Assembly (NCBI RefSeq): GCF_000003605.2
Contig: NW_003107095.1
Span: 97,577 to 147,699 of the forward strand
DNA from: Saccoglossus kowalevskii
Lineage: Eukaryota; Hemichordata; Enteropneusta; Harrimaniidae
Direction: 5' to 3'
Length of the DNA: 50,123 bases
Shown: piece by piece, positions 23,851 through 36,400 of the stretch
Numbering within the stretch: the stretch's first letter is position 1
Layout: each line of letters begins with the position of its first letter
The notes under the pieces: model-generated
The model's database searches: none
Seen by the model: the letters and a program-made list of their open reading frames with translations, nothing else
Told to the model about the DNA's origin: nothing
Made by a program: the position numbers and the translations under genes

Positions 23851-24732
23851 TCACACACCTACACGGCTGGTACATAATTTTCCAATATGCTCTCTACTTG
23901 GTGGATCGGTCATTAAAGTTAGTTTGCAAATGAAAGGCAGAAAACATTATAAAAATTCGTAAATACTGATCATCAGCTTCATTAAACTCAAATTTTTAAA
24001 GGTGATAGTGGTAGTGATTGGCTCAGGAGCTCAACAATGTCCTATGCCCATAATGTGCACACACGCCTTCACAAGACATAGCAACAATGACCACTCATTC
24101 AAATTAAACCGTTTGCTGATTGGACATTCACTAGAATTCACAACAATGTGACACCATTTTTGAATTGGTCAATTTGAAATCTGACAGCCATTTTGATTGA
24201 TACAAATTTATATTCATAAAACATAAAATAATGGCTCGATGTTACTGTTGTTCACTCTAATTAAAAAACATTGAATAATTTTAAAATTTAAAAACCATAA
24301 AAATTAGAGTTGGTTAATTGTAAATGCAAGAGCAATTGTAACAACAAAATTCAAATTATTTCAAAATTTTGGTCAACAAAATTACTTTTTAGAACAACTT
24401 ATTTTAAAACATCCTGTAAAAATAAATGACTGGGCTGTTGTCTATATACACCAGTGAATAACAATGGTCTAAGAATAAATATGCAGATATAGTCATTAAT
24501 ATAAGGGTACTAGAATAAACGAGTGTGTTTGCGGAACTTACAGTACTGTAAATCGCTCTGAGTTCTCAAGAGACACATTTTCATCGGTCAGTGATAATAG
24601 GATTTATTAAGGCTGAGGAGTCACAGCAAATTATGTGAAATTTTGTTTCAAATGCACCACAAATTATGCAATGTTCCTGAATTTGAAGACTCTTGAGAAA
24701 ATAGTAAACTGGATATATAGAAGATAAGGTGG

Positions 24733-25668
24733 GACCCATGAGGGATTCTGTAAGGTTCAGTGAATGGACCCATGGGGGATTCTGTAAGGTTCAGTGGATG
24801 GACCCATGTGGGATTCTGTAAGGTTCAGTGGATGGACCCATGAGGGATTCTGTAAGGTTCAGTGGATGGACCCATGTGGGATTCTGTAAGGTTCAGTGGA
24901 TGGACCCATGTGGGATTCTGTAAGGTTCAGTGGATGGACCCATGTGGGATTCTGTAAGGTTTAGTGGATGGACCCATGTGGGATTCTGTAAGGTTCAGTG
25001 GATGGACCCATAAGGGATTCTGTAAGGTTCAGTGGATGGACTAAGGGATTCTGTAAGGTTCAGTGGATGGACCCATGTGGAATTCTGTAAGGTTCAGTGG
25101 ATGGACCCATGTGGGATTCTGTAAGGTTCAGTGGATGGACCCATGTGGGATTCTGTAAGGTTCAGTGGATGGATCCATGTGGGATTCTGTAAGGTTCAGT
25201 GGATGGACCCATGTGGGATTCTGTAAGATTCAGTGGATGGACCCATGTGGGATTCTGCAAGGTTCAGTGGAAGGACCTATGTGGGATTCTGAAAGGTTCA
25301 GTGGATGGACCTATGTGGGATTCTGAAAGGTTCAGTGAATGGACCCATGTGGGATTCTGTAAGGTTCAGTGAATGGACCCATGTGGGATTCTGTAAGGTT
25401 CAGTGGATGGACCCATGTGGGATTCTGTAAGGTTTAGTGGATGGACCCATGTGGTATTCTGTAAGGTTCAGTGGATGGTCCCTTGTGGGATTCTGTAAGG
25501 TTCAGTGGAAGGACCTACCGGTATGTGGGATTCTGAAAGGTTCAGTGGATGTACCCATGTGGGATTCTGTAAGGTTCAGAAGATAGACCCATGTGGGATT
25601 CTGTAAGGTTCAGTGGATGGACCCATGTGGGATTCTGTAAGGCTCAGTGGATGGACCTATATAAGATT
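24733..25668 (+). repeat. 34 bp minisatellite (about 27 units)
   Basis: Tandem units of GACCCATGTGGGATTCTGTA then AGGTTCAGTGGATG, period 34 bp, highly homogeneous apart from a few variants (GAGGGATTC, GAAAGGTTC, an insert GTACCGGTATG near 25520). Confidence 0.96.
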
Positions 25669-25920
25669 TTGTAAGTTTTGTATGGACCCAAATGAAGTTT
25701 ATGAAAAGATCCATATGGGGATTCAGTGAGTTCAGTAGATGGAGCTATATTGGATTCAGTGATTCTATGGAAAGACCCATCTGGGGTTCTGCGTATGGCC
25801 CCATATGGGATTCAATGTATACCCTATCTGGGTATATCTGGTGGATGGACAATTATTGGATTCAATGAATTCAGTGGATAGACCCATGTGGGATTTTGTG
25901 AGATTTAATGCATAGACTTA
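25669..25920 (+). repeat. Decayed edge of the 34 bp minisatellite
   Basis: Degenerate units with recognisable GGATGGACC, TGGGATTC and GTTCAGTGGAT words but irregular spacing. This is the older, mutated flank of the array. Confidence 0.75.
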
Positions 25921-26937
25921 CAGTGTTAAATAAAATATTCTGACATGTGCAGTAACTATATTTAAGAATAGTGGGCAGGTTTGCAAGTTACCATGGTTAC
26001 TGTACTCTTAATTTTCTAATCTGTATCACAATCATCAGTTCACACCTATCAGATATTGGGACTACATTCTTTACATATAGGAAAATGGCACTGACAGAAA
26101 ACAGAGGAAACCATGAACGTTATCATTTCAAAGACACCATACAGAGAAGGTCCAACAATCCAAGGATGTAAGGGTTACAATTGGCAATGACCTTGAATTT
26201 ACATGTAGTAAAAAGGAAGAAAAAAAGTTTGCATAATGCATCATATAATTGAGACCCAAGAGAATCATTTCAAAGTAGAGAAAATGCAAATTAGGATCTA
26301 TCAATTAACCAGCAGATGTGAGCTTATATGATTGATAATATTTAAACCAGATACTCTTAGAAAAAGAATTTGCAAACAGGAAACCCTTCGTGCTCTCTTG
26401 GCAACAGTTCTAATAATGAAGGCCTTTCATGTTTGTAATTAATAATAAATGGCAATTGAGAAACCATGTGATCATGAAGTACCAGATCTTTGCTTGGCAA
26501 GTGCCGTTAACATTGCACTTTGAGATCATTATTGTTTGCAAGTTTGAGGTGAAACAATTTCAACAATTTTAAGGGTGTTTGAATGTTGATTATTGTTCAG
26601 TTTCCAAATTTGATTGTTTCTTAGTATTCTCCTTAATTTGCATATATATTCATGACAATATTTCACATAAATGTTCAAAGACCCAGATAAAGCTTTCGGA
26701 ATGATCTAAGAGTACAGAAAGGCGGCAAACACAGCCATGTTTTATTTTTTTATATACGCTGAATTTAGTTGAAATAAGATCAAATGAAAGAAAATAGACA
26801 ACAGCAATAACGGTATGGTGGCTGTGATGGTCCAAGTACATATAGTAAACATAACACTGCGAACACTAAATCGAAATTGTCATCTAAGGTCGTCGCTGAT
26901 TGGCTGCTGAGTTGGAATGACAATTTTTGGTTTCAAA
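25921..26937. other. Intronic sequence without recognised genes
   Basis: AT-rich, no repeats I could pair within the window and no convincing reading frame. Confidence 0.55.
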
Positions 26938-27132
26938 TACTGTGGAATACTTTATTTTCGCTGGAATTAATTTTCACTGAAAAGGCTTTTTTGGCGTTTT
27001 GTATGGAATTTATTTTCACTGATTTTTGATGAGTTTAATGTGAAATATAGAAAAAAAAGTATATTCGCTGGATTTTATTTTCACGGAATCATTCTTTCAG
27101 CGAAAATAGCGAAAATAAAGTATTCTACAGTA
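26938..27132. mobile_element. Palindromic TA-type MITE family A, best copy
   Basis: 195 bp with 25 bp terminal inverted repeats differing at one base (TACTGTRGAATACTTTATTT then TCGCT). Further inverted blocks of TTTTCGCTG/AGCGAAAAT make most of the element fold back on itself. Ends in TA on both sides, consistent with a Tc1/mariner-type TA duplication. No coding capacity. Confidence 0.85.
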
Positions 27133-28019
27133 CCCCAAAAAAGTGTTCTATGTTATTACAAGAATAACACGAAGTATGCATGAAGAAAGTACAGCAGAAG
27201 TATCAACCGACGCGTAGCGGAGGTCGATGAGACCGCATATTGTCTGAGCGGTATCCTCGTAAAAGCATTATTATTCATATTTGGGAACTAATTGCCAGAT
27301 ATAGGTAGCCCAGCATTGAGCAAAATGCTGAAGATTAACTTTCTCAATATGAACTTTGATTTCAAAGCCGTCCGACATTTTGAAAATACCACGTATTTCA
27401 ATTCCTAATATGGTATGCAGATACCCCATGTTAATACCTCAAAATTATGGCGATGCAGTGACAGATTTACTTTGACTATAGACCTTTATTTAACGGCCAA
27501 TTTATGCTAGTGTGCATGTGCAACTAATAGAGTAAAAATGGTATACATGTATTTGAACCCCACCCCCCACCCCCACCCCCAGAAAAAAATAAAGGACAAA
27601 GTTGCTTATAACGCTAAATAGAAAAACTCACCACAGAGTTGTACATGTATATTGTTGATAGAATTTTTTTTTTTTTTTTGCACACAGGGTAACTGCAATT
27701 TGTGCAGATCAATGTGTTAAACTAAAGGTTTGGATTGTAGAAAACATGGAGAACAGAGAAGTCTTGGATGGATGTGGTTGTTAACTCTGATGGCACAGAC
27801 AAAAACAGACAAGTCCTAACCCTACCAAAGACACTTGGATGAAATATTTAAATGATCACAGATGGAACACATTTGAGATAAAGAGAGACAAAACCTCAAA
27901 GATCTATTTTGTGCTATCAAACAGATATTTAACCCTGACTAGTACAAATAATCTCATTGGCTGCCGGCATATCACAAATCTGAATCAATAGCCTCCTGCA
28001 TATTATCACCTTGTCAATT
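27133..28019. other. Intronic sequence with a GC-rich hairpin-like island
   Basis: About 27205-27260 reads CGACGCGTAGCGGAGGTCGA and ACCGC...GCGGT, an unusual GC-rich imperfect fold-back in AT-rich DNA. A C-rich run lies near 27550 and a T run near 27664. No gene seen. Confidence 0.5.
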
Positions 28020-28032
28020 TGACCTTTGACCT
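28020..28032 (-). promoter_or_regulatory. Perfect DR1 nuclear-receptor-like site
   Basis: TGACCTTTGACCT, i.e. AGGTCAAAGGTCA on the minus strand, a consensus HNF4/RXR-type DR1. It lies about 100 bp before a TTAA MITE. Confidence 0.35.
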
Positions 28033-28132
28033 ATTAATATTCTAGAGCTTTATTTCAGAAGGCAATACCGCGTGATCTAGTGACTGAAAAATCAGGCTAG
28101 AAATTTTCGAACAGCCACAAGCACACGTTACT

Positions 28133-28370
28133 TTAACCTTCTCACCACCTGACTATCTAGCCCAAATTTGTCTACACATTTTTTTTCATATTCTTCAATA
28201 TTTCTGGAATTGAACTGTAATTTTGGAGCCAACAGAATAAATTTGAGTAAATTTTCGGTTTTTACTCAAAAAAATTGGGCTATTTTGGTCCCAATCTTCT
28301 GAAGGAAAGTGCAGACTACAAACAAGACGATTTTGTGACGAAAAGAGGGAACTGGTGATGAAAAGATTAA
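28133..28370. mobile_element. TTAA-type (piggyBac-like) MITE, copy 3
   Basis: 238 bp, TTAA at both ends, termini TTAACCTTCTCACCACCTG and GGTGATGAAAAGATTAA. The interior matches the copy at 15.7 kb (CTTCAATATTTCTG, CCCAATCTTCTGAAGGAAAG, GTGCAGACTA). Confidence 0.82.
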
Positions 28371-29555
28371 GATTGAACAGATAGATTTGAACATTACTCT
28401 CTTCATTTTTTTTTTAAATAATCTTCATAATCATCAGTTCGTTGGGTTAAGCCTTCAAGTGTAAAACCAAAGTGTAGAATACCGAAAGGTCACCTTGCAA
28501 TAATCACTTGGGCTGTCGCTGGGTAACAGGTATAAATTAAAGCCATATAGCTATTGACGAGTGGGTGGATGAATAGTAGTTAGACAATATAAACAGCCAA
28601 GCCGGGTAAAATATTAATTTAAAGACGATCAATTTCATTTCAATGTCATTAGCTGTCAGCGCCAATGATGTTGATTATCTTGAAAAAATCAGTGGGAGGA
28701 CAGATGAAAAATGAGGACATCCCCAGTGAGTTTAAAATAAAAATAACTTGACATTTTATTTAATATTTTATTGATTGTCAGTACCGGTAGTTTTTTTTGT
28801 TTTTTTTTGTGCAGAGAAAAGGGGAATCATTAATTATACACATGGTACATGTAGTATTTAAATTTGTGTTAAAAAATTAGAGAAAATAGAAACCTAGAAC
28901 CACACCAGTGAGGTCATAAAATTAGCTTGAAAACCTAAAAGTACAGAGACGAAGAAATATGGAAGAAAAATAAATAGATATAACACATGGTCTAATACAT
29001 GTGTTCCACCAACATTACCAAAGAGACAACTTAGAACAGGAAATTTAAAATAAACCAATATATGTGGTAGTAAAACTGACGGTAAAGAAATTGAGGTACA
29101 TGTATATGTATATACGTAACAGAGCATGACAATGACGCCCATGTACATGTAATGACATACAATCTAATTCACACGTAATCAAAATGTAAAATATACTTGC
29201 AAATTAATTAAATTAATTAACAGCTCTTCCCAATCCTTCTCCGCAACGCTAGGAAATGGAGACACAATTTCAACGAGAGGAGACGCTTTGTCTGACTGTA
29301 GGAGAAATTGAATTTATTCCTGGCCTGAAATAGACACCTATGTAAATTCTCCGCCGGGATACTGAAGGATTTGTTTAAAGCTTTGTTGAAGATGGATGAC
29401 TTGAAATTGAAAAAGATGAACACCGAGATTTTTTTGATTTTTTTTTTGGATTTGGAAGGAAACAAGAGTAGTATCAAACGATGCTGTCAGAAAGGTCAAC
29501 GTCCTTTTTCTATTGATGGCACTTAACCAACCAATAGCGATGTCATCTTTATTAA
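28371..29555. other. Intronic sequence before Helentron-like copy 2
   Basis: Two higher-complexity stretches (28600-28690 with TTAGCTGTCAGCGCCAATG; 29220-29400 with CCTTCTCCGCAACGCTAGG) could be conserved elements. Minus-strand open frames at 29217-29670 have no recognisable domain. Confidence 0.5.
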
Positions 29556-30280
29556 AAACAAGCAGCCTGTCGGCTGAGATAGCTCCGCTGTTAGCAATGC
29601 ACATGGCAATTAACGAACTGAAGATATCATTAGAAAATGAACAATATATATATAAAAAGCAACGGGACAAATCTGAAAGAAGTCCACACGTAGTACATAT
29701 ATATGTAATATCAAAGCAATTGGACTTGCGATTTTTAACAAGAAGTCAAAAATATCACTTTTCACCAAAAATGACAAAAATAATCATCAAAATTAAATAA
29801 TTGAAGATTTCACAACGAAATTAACAAATCTGAAAGAGGTCCACATGTAGTACCTATATATGTAATATAAAAGCAATTGGACTTGCGATTTTTAACAAGT
29901 CGAAAATATCACTTTTACCAAAAATGACAAAAATATTCACTAAAATTAAAGAATTAAAGATATCATCACAAAATGAACAAATCTGAGAGAGGTCCACATG
30001 TAGTACCTATATACGTAATATCAAAGCAATTGGACTTGTGGTTTTCAACAAGAAGTCAAAAATATCACTTTTTACCAAAAATGACACAAATATTCACCAA
30101 AATTATGAAATGAACAAATCTAAGAGAGGTCTACCCAAGGTACATATACACCAAGTATCAAAGCATTAAGGCTTGTAGTTTTCAAGAAGAAGTCGAAAAA
30201 GTAAACATTGACACTGACGACGACGGACGACGGACAATCACATGATAAGCTCCGCTCGACAAAGTCGACAGCGAAGCTAA
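29556..30280 (+). mobile_element. Helentron/pearl-like non-autonomous element, copy 2
   Basis: An intact-looking second copy. It has the 5' end at CAAGCAGCCTGTCGGCTGAG and AGCTCCGCTGT at 29581. Four internal tandem units start at about 29667, 29824, 29977 and 30114 (157, 153 and 137 bp apart). A GACGACGGACGACGGACAATC microsatellite-like stretch (written here as GACGACGGACGACGG) precedes the terminal hairpin at 30248-30278. One stem base is mutated (AGCGAAGCT). Short open frames inside come from the repeat and do not look like genes. Confidence 0.75.
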
Positions 30281-30509
30281 AAAATGTGAAATACTCCATA
30301 TGAAAGTTTGATATATCTCAGATAAAAACACATACTCTTTTTTTAGTTTATAATAGAGGGTTTCTATTCGACGAACCTGTATAAATACAATCAGACTGGC
30401 CAGGAAAATAATCAAAACCCAATTTATTCAAATGATATTTTCAAATAAAGATGGAAGACAAAATTGATACGAGGAAGAAAACACAAATATCAAGAAATTG
30501 AAATTCTAA

Positions 30510-30720
30510 TACTGTAAAATGACTAATTTTCACTGGGTTTAAATTTCACTGATTTACCATTTCAGGCATATTCAGTGGGTTTTAAATTCACGGTTTCGTC
30601 ATTTAGATAATGTGTTCTATGCTAAATTTTACATATTCACTGGGTTTTAATTTAGCACATTTTCCAGTCAGCGAAATAAGCTAATTTAAAACCCAGTGAA
30701 TAATTACCCCCTTTACAGTA
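30510..30720. mobile_element. Palindromic TA-type MITE family B
   Basis: 211 bp from TACTGTAAAATGACTAATTT to CCCCCTTTACAGTA. The interior carries repeated and inverted TTCACTGGGTTTTAAATT/AATTTAAAACCCAGTGAA blocks. Termini resemble family A, so the two may share a transposase source. Confidence 0.82.
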
Positions 30721-32059
30721 TATACAATCCTGAGATGCCAAAAAAAAAAGGTTAACGAAGTTTCCATGCGGGGCATTATATATCCAGGAATCCAACACAT
30801 TTATTAAAAAAAAAATAACTGAGGGCAAATAGTGAACGAGATAAAGCGAACAAAATTGTTGTTAGACAATCGAGTATAATCAAGTTATATTCCTGGGTTA
30901 TTTCAAAAGCACCTACAGTTTAAAACTATCCAATCAAATTGTCAATCATCTAATACGAAACTATTAAGACCTCAGAGTGGTATATATGCAAATTTCATAC
31001 CCATATACGGTAGGATAGCAACCTTACTGGGAAGAGCAAACAAAGCCGCAATATCTTAAATATGTGATATTTTAGTCGTGATTATGATACAATGATGTAA
31101 TCAGTATGAAAGTAAAACGATTCCATCCTGTCCAAGTTGGCAAATGCTGCTTCGCATCAGGCATGGTTAGATAAGGCAGCTGATCGTGAATAGGGAGGAA
31201 ACAGAGCAGCTTCATTATCTAACTTTGACATCGTTAAATAATTTTCACATCATCAACCTGAAATAATTGTGTCAACCTACTTGTTTAGTAGAAATAATTG
31301 CATTCCTCAGAAGCGTAAACATTTTTTTTTTTTTAATTATTAAAACTGGTGTCTTTTCCGTCTTTCCAAACAAATTAATAATTTGCATTGAATCATTTAG
31401 TCTAGATTTAAAGGCTGGATAGTTGATACAATTGATTGGCTGTCAGGTGGAACAAAATCATCAAGATGCAAATTAGCTTATTAGTATTCATGAGTTGTGT
31501 AAAAACTAATCGTGTAGCGCATTTATCTAAAATTAACCCGCAGGTCAGTTACTTCCGTTCAGGTGAATGTGATTAATAGTGAGCATGTACGTGCACATAC
31601 CTACAGACAAGTACCTTCCAGCTGTCCGATGAAATTGGACAACTAATAAATGATCTGAAACTGATCACTAGTCTCGTTCACACTGTTGGTATTTTAACTC
31701 CATATCACATATGGTAGCTATTTATCCATCAGATGCCAGTGTTAGAGACCTAGTACAAACAGTTCTGTTACTTTGACCTTCTCGCATTCTTTTACCTGAT
31801 ATGGAGCTAACTATCAGCTTAGCATGCTCCCCCATATCAACACATGGAGTATGTGCCTCACTGTATACTGGTCACAGTCAAAGTTAGTCTTTCCGTATCA
31901 TTAATATCAGCTGCATACTGGAGATTAGAAACATTTAATACTGGCTATCGCTACCCTTGATTTCTCAACGCCGTAAGCTAGATTCTTTCCCAAATTTTAT
32001 AATAATAATATTTATCTAGCTTTTGTTTAATACAGCATCAAATCCCTACACATACAATG
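30721..32059. other. Intronic sequence without recognised genes
   Basis: AT-rich with a more complex part at 31130-31270 (GCTGCTTCGCATCAGGCATG). No gene or RNA recognised. Confidence 0.55.
31694..31810. repeat. 117 bp segment with 14 bp inverted termini
   Basis: TTAACTCCATATCA (31694-31707) and TGATATGGAGCTAA (31797-31810) are inverted repeats with one mismatch. No target duplication is evident. May be a tiny MITE or chance. Confidence 0.3.
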
Positions 32060-32192
32060 TAATGTAAAGTAGTTGATTTTCAGTTGGATTTTAGTTTTGC
32101 TATTTCCACTGAAGGGCTGAATTAGTGAAAATAAACTTCATACAAAAAATCCAAATAGTCTTTTCTTTTTTAAAATAAAATATTTTACAGTA
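32060..32192. mobile_element. Palindromic TA-type MITE family A, internally deleted
   Basis: Shares TTTCCACTGAAGGGCTGAAT, AGTGAAAATAAACTTCATAC and the terminal ATTTTACAGTATA with the family but lacks the middle. Confidence 0.6.
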
Positions 32193-32728
32193 TAAATTTT
32201 ATTTTTGACAAATGCATATCAGTGGTGAGTAAAAAAAAAAAAAAATCAAAAAAAAGAGGGAAAATCCGGACCATGTCATTTGATTGAATGTGTGTGCAGG
32301 GGGGTGGGGGTGGGGGGGTGTCACCTTCACCCTTATTCATTCTATGTATTACCTTCAGCGGTGTGGAGAGCACAACCTCCATTTTAACTCAAGTTCTATA
32401 AAAAAAAATGCTTAGGTATTTTATTTTAGAGAGTATATACTGGTCACAATAAGTAAGACTACTAACCCCTTGAACACTTTCATCACGTTCTACTGAATAA
32501 ATACATTTTTTTCATTTCAGAATTTATGACAAAGACTGTATAGGAAATTATGTCTATTTGATTAACATTTGAAAGTTACATAAAAATTTGCAAAATGTTG
32601 CAGAAAAATTATGGTCTTCAAAAAAAAGGTCTTCTGGAAATGTCAAAATGGTTTGAACCAAAGGAAGTGGTATAAGTTACACTACAAATAGCAATGTACC
32701 AAATGGTCAGAGTATAAACTAAAATGTA

Positions 32729-32945
32729 TACTGTAGAATACTGTATTTTCGCTTGGAATTTATTTTCGCTATTTTCGCTGAAGGGATGATTCCGTGAAAA
32801 TAAAATCCAGCAAATATATTTTTTTTCCTATATTTCACATTAAACTCAAAAAATCAAAAATCTGTGAAAATAAATTCCATACAAAACGCCCAAAAAGCCT
32901 TTTCAGCAAAAATTAATTCCAGCGAAAATAAAGTATTCCACAGTA
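32729..32945. mobile_element. Palindromic TA-type MITE family A
   Basis: 217 bp. Starts TACTGTAGAATACTGTATTTT and ends AAAGTATTCCACAGTA, matching the family termini (start quoted in part as TACTGTAGAATACTG). It is in inverse orientation relative to the 26.9 kb copy and shares GATGATTCCGTGAAAATAAA and AATTCCATACAAAACGCCC. Confidence 0.85.
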
Positions 32946-33386
32946 TATATATGTGCATTACCATTCAGTTTCTATAGTCAGGATATTTCATCATCTTTTG
33001 AGAGATGGCATAAGGTTATTCCATAAAAGAATATATAAATACTACAGATTAATATTTTGTAATAATAATTCAGACATGTAAGTGTAATTTCCATGATTTA
33101 CAACAAAGACAGTCTGGTGGCATATATGTCAGCGTAATAACACTAATGTCACTTTTCAAAAAAATATACAAAAGGCATGATTCATACTTGTAATAATGGC
33201 TATAAATATAACCCAAAGTGAAATATGTCTCATACAAATAAATTCATGAAGTCAATTTCACTAACATTTACTTAACATCAAAGATGAACTGGTCAATCCA
33301 TATTTGGTATTTAAATAAAAAATTAATAAAAATCAACCCTGATTGAATGACATCTGAACTTTCCAGTATTTGATAATAAGGGCAAC

Positions 33387-33422
<36 letters not shown>

Positions 33423-36400
33423 AACAGAGAAGGCCACGCTTATGCATTCAAACACTTTTATTTTTTATTTTAAACAGTGTATAAAGTATTTTAATTAACT
33501 AATCTTCATTAAATATAAATGTATAAAATAACCTTCGCTTTAGAAGGACATGATATAAAAACGATGACACATTTTTTTTTTTAGTATAGTTGAATCATCG
33601 TTATGTTTGCCGAAGACATTCATGTATTTCCGTAACACGCAATCTGGCAAGTAACAATTATACACTTCCAGTTACAATATTTAGCGTGGGATAATTAACC
33701 ATTCAAACATGGGGAAATGGGAGGGGGTCAAACTCCAACACACGTTCACGCAGGCCATCACAAAATATCACTTGTGCGTACATGATCTTGAGCACGTCTA
33801 TTTCAATAATTTCAGCTTTTCAATTACGTTTGATCATTTGTTTTTAATAAGAGCGATGCTTATCAAAGAATTATTTATAACTGTCCTGCTTATATGGCCA
33901 ATCCAACATCAATACAAGCATTTTTTTATAGAACTGAGTCAAAGTGCAAAACAGTGACCTAATTTCCACCCTGTTATTGTACTGCGGTTTTTCCTGTTCT
34001 TTTGACAAATTATTTTTAGCAAACATGTTCCTGCAGGTTGTCAGATGGCAAACCGGGCCACATTCTTGAACACAAATGCTGCCTCGTGCTGTTCGGGACC
34101 ATTTTTCAGCATAAAAACAGAAAAATGAGAGACATAATAAAACTAGTTCGATCAATAGATTTAATATGATTTGTTTTAATGTCATGCACCCCTACTTCTT
34201 CACTGCCACTTAATTTTGATGTTGTATGTATTTTACGTCGAACAGGAAATACGTACCAGACATGTCTATAAACAGTCATGAGATATAAAACGGTTTAAAA
34301 GACTGACTTTAAAGGCTTGGGAGTTACGACAGTCGATACTTAAGTGACTTGTCCTTCAAGTTTAGTTGTGGATTCAAAATCTCAATATAAGAAACACACT
34401 ACTTAACTAACAGAGGCATGGAGTGGGGCAAGACTATACAATATGGCAGCCTTTTGTAATTTGATCTGCTTATTACAAACTCTTATCTGGTACAGAAGCA
34501 AAAAAAAAAAAAAAAAAAGAAAAAAATAGCTGGTGGACTTGTACTACCATCCACGCATATTTGGGTAAAAGCTCCAAGCGGAGTGACCCTACCAGTTAAG
34601 GTCAGCCAAATAACAAACACGTTCGTTGTGTCGGCATAATGACTCTCAAGTTAAGCCACTTTTGAAACAATTCTGCATAGAGCTTGAGTCACCTATCGAG
34701 ATGTAACTGTATACTAAGTACGTTAACACTCCAAGGAGAGGGACACAAGCGTACAAATAGTCATATTACTTTACACTTCAATACCATTATCTGGGAAAAA
34801 ATAGATCTCTTGGGTATTATTCCTACACAGACACAAGAATGATAAGAACCATCCTTGTTGACTCAAGTCATGTATTTTTTTTATCAAAAGATGTGGTCAC
34901 TGAGGCAGAAAAGTTAGTGGTCATTTACAATCAGAATATACCTTCCGCATTGTAGTCAAATGCTGACTGAGATCAGGACAAACATGTGTATGGAGCCCTG
35001 GGTTTCCGCTAACTTTTCATCAGTTACAATCACCAATTTCATTTTTATTTGACTCTAATAAATTGTGTCACTTTCGCTGCCAATGATCAATTTCAAACCA
35101 TGAAATGATCTGCTAAAATGGTTATCATTTAAAAACATGGCATGATCCACAGAAATGTAAATTAAATATCAGAAAAACACGCAATATAAACTGGTTAAGG
35201 TAACATGGTCCAATTTCCAACACAAATCTGACAAATTTGTAATTTCTCCTTATTTGTAAAGTCAAAGTTTGAAATTGACTGAGAAAAAAACTATTTCATC
35301 CTTTGCAGAAGCCCAGGAAACCTCTCACCCCTCCACTAAACACACCCCCCCCCCAAATAATGCTCACTTACAACCACTTCAATATTATAGAAAGATTTGA
35401 ACACACTCATCTCCTTCGTTAAGGGGCATCACAAAAGATCGACTACATGCTCTTTTAATTTCAGTATGATCGTCAGGATACAACATGACAACCAGAAAGT
35501 AGCATTTAAATCAATAATGGTTGGATTTTTATGACAAGAATTTCAATTTCATTGTCAGTAACATATGAATACTAGGATCATGCATCAATTAGTTTTTAAC
35601 CCTTTAACAAGACTTGTGGTTCTACTGACCAGAAGATAAACCAGCAAAATATCTGACTATAGACATTTGTAAGACTCGTCAACCTCTGTTGACAACACAA
35701 TCCAACAAAAATCTTGAGAAAAGTAAAACATACAGAACAGAAATTAGTCTCAAATATCTAAAAAAAAAAAAAATATACATAAAAAACCACGAGAACACAG
35801 GAAATGGACAGTCCAAAAAAATAGTAACCAGGTAAATAGGTTAAAAAAATATGAGGTCAAGGTCAAATGACCACAGTACCAGTGTGGCTCATTTTGATGG
35901 TGACTTACTGCGATCAGCTGCATAAATCATTAGAAACAAAAAAGAAAGACTGAACATAGTTTGTTTAACAAATCAGCCCTGAAGACAGGTGGGCTATGTT
36001 GTATGTTGCAACTCACACCAACACAGACCATAAATTACTGCAACCACTTGACATGCACTTTGCCACAAGTTGTCACCAAATTACTTCTGAATAGGGTTAA
36101 TTTGTACTGAAAAATTCCTTCACACAACGAGAATCTGGTGTGAGCGATATGCGCTTGGTTGGATGCAGTCACCACGTACTGGCTGTATACTTAAGGTCAG
36201 ATGCAGTGGAAACATTATTCATTAATCTTGGAATTCAAACCACACAGCTGGTCCTAGTTTTTTTCAAGGTGACCTGCGTTTTTACAACATCTATAATACT
36301 TTTACTAAGCTGTAAGTGGAAATGTTAAATCGACAGTAATGATTGATAAGAGAATAGTCTTGAGTCATCATGAAACATTGCGCAAATAAAACACATAGAT

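Noticed and set aside
29338-29670. 110-codon minus-strand open frame
   Set aside because: Partly overlaps the Helentron-like element; low-complexity Phe/Leu/Ser content and no domain.
31694-31810. Member of the 7 bp duplication family
   Set aside because: Different termini and no matching 7-mers at the borders; kept only as a weak inverted-repeat feature.
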